From assembly GCA_905211485.1 (NCBI GenBank), contig CAJMAW010000009.1:1-36305 (forward strand): a stretch of 36,305 bases of DNA. Direction: 5' to 3'. Source of the stretch: an uncultured Lentisphaeria bacterium (GTDB lineage Bacteria; Verrucomicrobiota; Lentisphaeria; Victivallales; UBA1829). Of the stretch, positions 32,607-36,305 are shown one piece after another. Position numbers and translations under genes: made by a program. Numbering within the stretch: position 1 is the stretch's first letter; each line of letters opens with the position of its first letter. The notes under the pieces were generated by a model. That model did not search any database, was not told the origin of the DNA, and was given only the letters and a program-made list of their open reading frames with translations.

Positions 32607-35600
32607 TCACTCCGCAGCGGCAGAACGATGATATTCCTGAAGCGATTTCGGAAGATGAGACGGATTCTCCAGAACCGCCTGAATTCCGATGGCAGTGGCA
32701 TTTGCCGCGGCCATGGTGGTCATGTACGGAATCTTGTACTGGATGGCCATGGTGCGGATATAGCTGTCATCCGTTTTGCCTTCGCGCCCGACAGGGGTGT
32801 TGATGATGAGCTGAATGGAACCGTTCTTGATCATGTCGCCGATATTGGGACGGCCTTCCAGAAGTTTCAGGACAGGTGTATTCTCTATGCCGTTTTCCGC
32901 AAGGAAGGCGGAAGTCCCCTGCGTGGCGAAAATCTTGAATCCGCATTCTTTGATTTTCTCCGCAATGGGCAGGAGATACTTGCGGTCGCTCTTGCGCACG
33001 GTGATCAGGACACTGCCGGAAGTCGGCAGCTTGCATCCCGCGGCTTCCTCCGCCTTGAAGAACGCTGTTCCGAAATTGTCCGCTATGCCCATGACCTCTC
33101 CGGTGGCCCGCATTTCCGGGCCGAGGACAGGATCGACCTCAGGGAACATATTGAAGGGGAAGACCGCTTCCTTTACCGCCACGAATTTCGGCGTTTCGCA
33201 GAAAGACGACTTCAGATCGGAAAGCTTTTTCCCGAGCATCAACTCCGTGGCGATGCGCGCCAGAGGCACACCGGTCACTTTCGAGACAACGGGAACCGTG
33301 CGCGAGGCGCGCGGATTCGCTTCAATAATGTACACTTTGTCATTGCAGATCGCATACTGGACATTCATGATTCCGTCCACCTTGAAATCCTTTGCGATCG
33401 CGGCCGTATATTCCTGGATCGTCAGGCGGTGTTTCTCCGGGATGGTCACGGGCGGGATCGAACAGGCCGAGTCGCCCGAGTGAATTCCGGCAAGTTCAAT
33501 ATGCTCCATGATGGAGGCAACATACGTTTCCGTCCCGTCCGAAACGGCGTCCACTTCACATTCCGTGGCGTTGTCGAGAAAACGGTCGATCAGCATCGGA
33601 TATTCGGGACTGACCTGAAGCGACTCCACGGCATATTTCCGGAGCGTTTCCTCATCGTAAATGACTTCCATTCCCCGCCCCCCGAGAACAAAGGAGGGAC
33701 GCACCATCACGGGATAACCGATCCTCGTGGCAATCGCGACGGCCTCGTCCAGAGAACGGCTTGTTGCACTTTCCGGCTGCGGAATATTCAGTGCAATCAT
33801 CCGCTCGCGGAAATATTCGCGGTCCTCCGCCAGACGAATCCCTTCCGGCTGGGTCCCGAGGATGTTCACTCCGTTGTCTTTGAGCTCCTGGGCAATATTC
33901 AGGGGCGTCTGCCCGCCGAACTGCACAATCACGCCTTCGGGTTTTTCCTTTTCATAGATGGTCAGGACATCTTCCAGAGTGAGGGGCTCGAAATAGAGCC
34001 TGTCACTGGTGTCGTAATCGGTGGAGACGGTTTCGGGATTGCAGTTGACCATGATGGAACCGTATCCGTTGTCCCGGAGCGCAAAGGCGGCATGGACGCA
34101 GGTGTAGTCAAATTCGATCCCCTGTCCGATGCGGTTGGGGCCGCCGCCGAGAATCATGATCTTCTTCCCGGGAACAACGGGAACTTCATCCTTCACGCCC
34201 TCCGCATAGGTCGAGTAGTAATATGCCGCATTCTCCACTCCGCTGACGGGAACCGCCTGATAATGCGCCACCACGCCCAGCTTCATGCGCCGTTCCCGGA
34301 CAAGACGTTCGGGCACATTGAAGAGTTTTGCCAGATATTTATCCGCAAAGCCCATGCGTTTCGCCTCGATCAGCATTTGGTCCGGCAGGGAAGGAAAGGC
34401 GTATTTCTGAAGAGCAAGTTCAAAATCAGCCAGTTCTTTTGTCTGCTGCAGAAAATACGAAGTGATGGAAGTCATGGCGAAGGCCTCGTCCACACTCATC
34501 CCCCGGCGGAAGGCCTCATAAAGAGCAAAATAGCGGATGCTGTTCGGAATGCGGATCTTTTCCCGGAGCTGTTCATCACTCATGGAGGAGATCTTTTTAT
34601 CCAGTCCCAGGCCGGAGCGTCCAATTTCCAGCGAACGCACCGCTTTCTGGAAGGCCTCCTTGAAGTTCTTGCCGATGGACATCACTTCCCCGACCGCTTT
34701 CATCTGAGTCCCCAGATGATCCTTCGCCTTCGGAAACTTTTCAAATGCCCAGCGGGCAAATTTGACAACTACGTAATCGCCCCAGGGTTCATATTTTTCC
34801 AGTGTTCCCTTCCTCCAGTAAGGAATCTCGTCCAGTGTGATGCCGGCCGCAAGCATGGTCGAGACGTGTGCAATCGGGAAACCGGTGGCCTTTGACGCAA
34901 GTGCGGAGGAACGCGAGGTGCGGGGATTGATTTCAATCACCACCACGCGGTCATCCTTCCGGTTGTGTGCGAACTGGACATTCGTCCCGCCGGTGACTCC
35001 GATGGCGTCAATGATCCGGTAGGCATAGTCCTGAAGACGTTTCTGGAGGGATTCCGGCACGGTCAGCATCGGCGCCACGCAGAAACTGTCGCCCGTATGC
35101 ACGCCCATCGGGTCCACGTTTTCGATGAAGCAGACCGTGATTTTCTGTCCTTTTTCATCGCGCACGACTTCCAGTTCAAGCTCTTCCCAACCGAGCACAC
35201 ATTCCTCCACAAGCACCTGCCCGATCAGACTTGCGGCAAGTCCGCGCGCCATTACTTCGCGCAGTTCCTCCACATTGTAGACGATTCCGCTCCCGGTGCC
35301 GCCCATCGTATACGCCGGACGAAGCACAACAGGATAAGAGAGCTGGGCCGCTATTTTTTCGCCTTCCTCCACGGAATGGGCAGGCTCGGAATGAGCCACG
35401 GGGATGCCGAGGCGTGTCATGGTCGCCTTGAATTCGATCCGGTCTTCTCCGCGTTTGATGGCGTCAAGGTCGACTCCGATGACTTTCACATTGTATTTAC
35501 TGAGAATTCCGTTTTCCGCGAGACTGGAGGAAAGGTTCAGTGCGGTCTGTCCCCCGAGGTTCGGCAGAAGTGCGTCCGGCCGTTCGCGGATGATGATTTT

Positions 35601-35825
35601 TTCGAGACTTTCTATGGTCAGCGGTTCAATATACGTATGATCGGCCATCCCGGGATCCGTCATGATGGTGGCGGGGTTGGAATTGACCAGAACGACTTCA
35701 TATCCCTGTTCGCGCAGAGCCTTGCATGCCTGGGTTCCAGAATAATCGAATTCACATGCCTGGCCGATGATGATCGGACCGGATCCGATAATCAGAATCT
35801 TTCTGATGTCGCTGCGCTTTGCCAT
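32607..35825 (-). CDS. carB: Carbamoyl-phosphate synthase large subunit
   Basis: This 1072-residue protein equals the usual CarB length. It has two homologous ATP-grasp halves. Half 1 begins ILIIGSGPIIIGQACEFDYSG near residue 10; half 2 begins IMILGGGPNRIGQGIEFDYT near residue 555. Each has its ATP-binding core (RPAYTMGGTGSG; RPSFVLGGRGMEV) and INPRTSR/EANPRASR metal loop. The last 130 residues form the MGS-like allosteric domain (FKIFATQGTSAFLAENGI; NTPVGREGKTDDSYIRT). It makes carbamoyl phosphate from bicarbonate, two ATP and ammonia delivered by CarA, for pyrimidine and arginine synthesis. CarA is not in the window. The start at 35825 has GGAG 7 nt upstream. An in-frame extension to 35900 is not homologous and was dropped. 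Confidence 0.97.
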   Translation of the reverse strand: MAKRSDIRKILIIGSGPIIIGQACEFDYSGTQACKALREQGYEVVLVNSNPATIMTDPGMADHTYIEPLTIESLEKIIIRERPDALLPNLGGQTALNLSSSLAENGILSKYNVKVIGVDLDAIKRGEDRIEFKATMTRLGIPVAHSEPAHSVEEGEKIAAQLSYPVVLRPAYTMGGTGSGIVYNVEELREVMARGLAASLIGQVLVEECVLGWEELELEVVRDEKGQKITVCFIENVDPMGVHTGDSFCVAPMLTVPESLQKRLQDYAYRIIDAIGVTGGTNVQFAHNRKDDRVVVIEINPRTSRSSALASKATGFPIAHVSTMLAAGITLDEIPYWRKGTLEKYEPWGDYVVVKFARWAFEKFPKAKDHLGTQMKAVGEVMSIGKNFKEAFQKAVRSLEIGRSGLGLDKKISSMSDEQLREKIRIPNSIRYFALYEAFRRGMSVDEAFAMTSITSYFLQQTKELADFELALQKYAFPSLPDQMLIEAKRMGFADKYLAKLFNVPERLVRERRMKLGVVAHYQAVPVSGVENAAYYYSTYAEGVKDEVPVVPGKKIMILGGGPNRIGQGIEFDYTCVHAAFALRDNGYGSIMVNCNPETVSTDYDTSDRLYFEPLTLEDVLTIYEKEKPEGVIVQFGGQTPLNIAQELKDNGVNILGTQPEGIRLAEDREYFRERMIALNIPQPESATSRSLDEAVAIATRIGYPVMVRPSFVLGGRGMEVIYDEETLRKYAVESLQVSPEYPMLIDRFLDNATECEVDAVSDGTETYVASIMEHIELAGIHSGDSACSIPPVTIPEKHRLTIQEYTAAIAKDFKVDGIMNVQYAICNDKVYIIEANPRASRTVPVVSKVTGVPLARIATELMLGKKLSDLKSSFCETPKFVAVKEAVFPFNMFPEVDPVLGPEMRATGEVMGIADNFGTAFFKAEEAAGCKLPTSGSVLITVRKSDRKYLLPIAEKIKECGFKIFATQGTSAFLAENGIENTPVLKLLEGRPNIGDMIKNGSIQLIINTPVGREGKTDDSYIRTMAIQYKIPYMTTMAAANATAIGIQAVLENPSHLPKSLQEYHRSAAAE

Positions 35826-35863
35826 AAAAACTCTCCAATTCCTGATTTTTTCACTGGTTTTTT

Positions 35864-35894
35864 CCGCAGGAGGGGCATCTGTCTCCCTGTGCGG
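35864..35894 (-). promoter_or_regulatory. carB leader hairpin
   Basis: CCGCA...AGGG pairs with CCCT...TGCGG across a small internal loop, between the predicted transcription start and the carB ATG. No terminator T-run follows, so an attenuation role is only speculative. Confidence 0.35.
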
Positions 35895-35947
35895 AGTCAT
35901 TCCGATTCTGTTCCGGAAAATGCTTCAATCCATAAGACAAAACTTGT

Positions 35948-35977
35948 ATAATATCACGTTTTTTCGGTATTTTTCAA
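35948..35977 (-). promoter_or_regulatory. Sigma-70-type promoter of carB
   Basis: On the minus strand TTGAAA (35977-35972) and TATTAT (35953-35948) are 18 nt apart, each matching five of six consensus bases. The predicted leader is about 115 nt. Confidence 0.6.
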
Positions 35978-36044
35978 GTCGTATTGGAAAGTTTTTTTTA
36001 AACAAGGGGACTGAAAAAAATGGTCTTTTTCTATCTTTTCGGGC

Positions 36045-36072
36045 TTGACTGCGGGGATTTTCCGGTTATAGT
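36045..36072 (+). promoter_or_regulatory. Sigma-70-type promoter of the tRNA gene
   Basis: TTGACT (36045-36050) and TATAGT (36067-36072) are 16 nt apart, each matching five of six consensus bases. The expected start is about 14 nt before the mature tRNA. Confidence 0.75.
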
Positions 36073-36092
36073 ATTGGCATTCCTCCGGGAAT

Positions 36093-36168
36093 GGCTGCTT
36101 AGCTCAGTCGGTAGAGCACTGGAATCATAATCCATTGGTCGCTGGTTCAAGTCCGGCAGCAGCCACCA
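36093..36168 (+). tRNA. tRNA with anticodon CAU (Met elongator or Ile2)
   Basis: The 76-nt gene folds into a full cloverleaf with encoded CCA. It has a seven-pair acceptor stem (GGCTGCT/AGCAGCC), D-arm GCTC/GAGC with G18G19, anticodon CAT at 36126-36128, a five-nucleotide variable loop and T-arm GCTGG/CCGGC with TTCAA. The first anticodon-stem pair is a C-T mismatch (27-43). It is not initiator tRNA: position 1-72 is a normal G-C pair and the three G-C pairs of initiator stems are absent. The 3' half resembles, from memory, enterobacterial tRNA-Ile2, whose C34 is changed to lysidine by TilS. Elongator tRNA-Met cannot be excluded. A T-rich tract follows at once (36171-36180). Confidence 0.93.
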
Positions 36169-36247
36169 CCTTTTTTCTTTCGGTATTTTTCTCCTTCTCC
36201 GCAGATGATTGTTTCCTGCCCTGGAATTCCAAAAAATAAAAAAAATA

Positions 36248-36288
36248 CGGCAGGCGACGCCTGCCGGGTGCAGGGAATGCAGCCCTGC
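36248..36288. repeat. Two tandem GC-rich hairpins
   Basis: CGGCAGGC/GCCTGCCG (36248-36255 and 36259-36266, 3-nt loop) is followed directly by GCAGGG/CCCTGC (36270-36275 and 36283-36288). They lie downstream of the tRNA in an otherwise A-rich spacer; no gene is visible to the window edge. Confidence 0.6.
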
Positions 36289-36305
36289 CGGGGAGTATGA
36301 GGGCG

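Noticed and set aside
32586..34895. 769-codon plus-strand open frame
   Set aside because: It is antisense to carB; its protein is His/Arg-rich and unlike any family.
35826..35900. 25-residue N-terminal extension of carB
   Set aside because: CarB homologues begin at MAKR-type starts. The ATG at 35825 has GGAG at good spacing, and the extension matches nothing.

Overview
The window looks like chromosomal DNA of a Lentisphaerota bacterium, probably Victivallis-like. This is an inference from three things: a moderately high GC content; two tandem pseudopilin-like genes with unusually long leaders and the [20 protein letters not shown] signature; and a 1104-residue secreted DUF4838-type protein beside them. 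These are hallmarks of that phylum as I know it. No insertion sequence, phage gene, CRISPR array, rRNA or replication origin was found.

Region 1 (1-8414, + strand) is a seven-gene carbohydrate catabolic operon, cut at its 5' end. It runs PfkB kinase, FucI-like isomerase, IolB (5-deoxy-glucuronate isomerase), FGGY kinase, FAD-linked oxidase, divergent Fe-S partner and class II aldolase, and ends at a strong, apparently bidirectional terminator. IolB with a PfkB kinase and a class II aldolase reproduces the lower half of myo-inositol breakdown. FucI-like isomerase, FGGY kinase, aldolase and a GlcD/GlcF-type pair would make a fucose/arabinose-type route. The combination is unusual and is the best candidate here for an undescribed pathway.

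Region 2 (8545-15440, - strand) is a surface/export block: a small secreted protein, two tandem pseudopilin-like genes sharing an 86-bp identical DNA block, and the large secreted DUF4838/CBM9-like protein, with its own promoter and terminator.

Region 3 (15710-20357, - strand) holds an RlmI-type rRNA methyltransferase gene. Upstream lies a tight three-gene unit: a zinc-ribbon membrane protein, an alpha/beta-hydrolase that has lost its catalytic residues, and a methylenetetrahydrofolate reductase fused to a nine-cysteine C-terminal domain.

Region 4 (20566-26920, + strand) starts with a secreted protein that looks like a degenerate metallopeptidase. It continues with an overlapping trio of a membrane protein with a long acidic linker, adenine deaminase and hypoxanthine phosphoribosyltransferase. 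The two enzymes form a complete adenine to hypoxanthine to IMP salvage route.

Region 5 (27120-35977, - strand) contains housekeeping genes: carB with a promoter and leader, ychF, murJ with a serine-rich N-terminal extension, a nitroreductase gene broken by a one-base frameshift, and an orphan protein. The window ends with a tRNA with anticodon CAU (+ strand, own promoter) and two tandem GC-rich hairpins.
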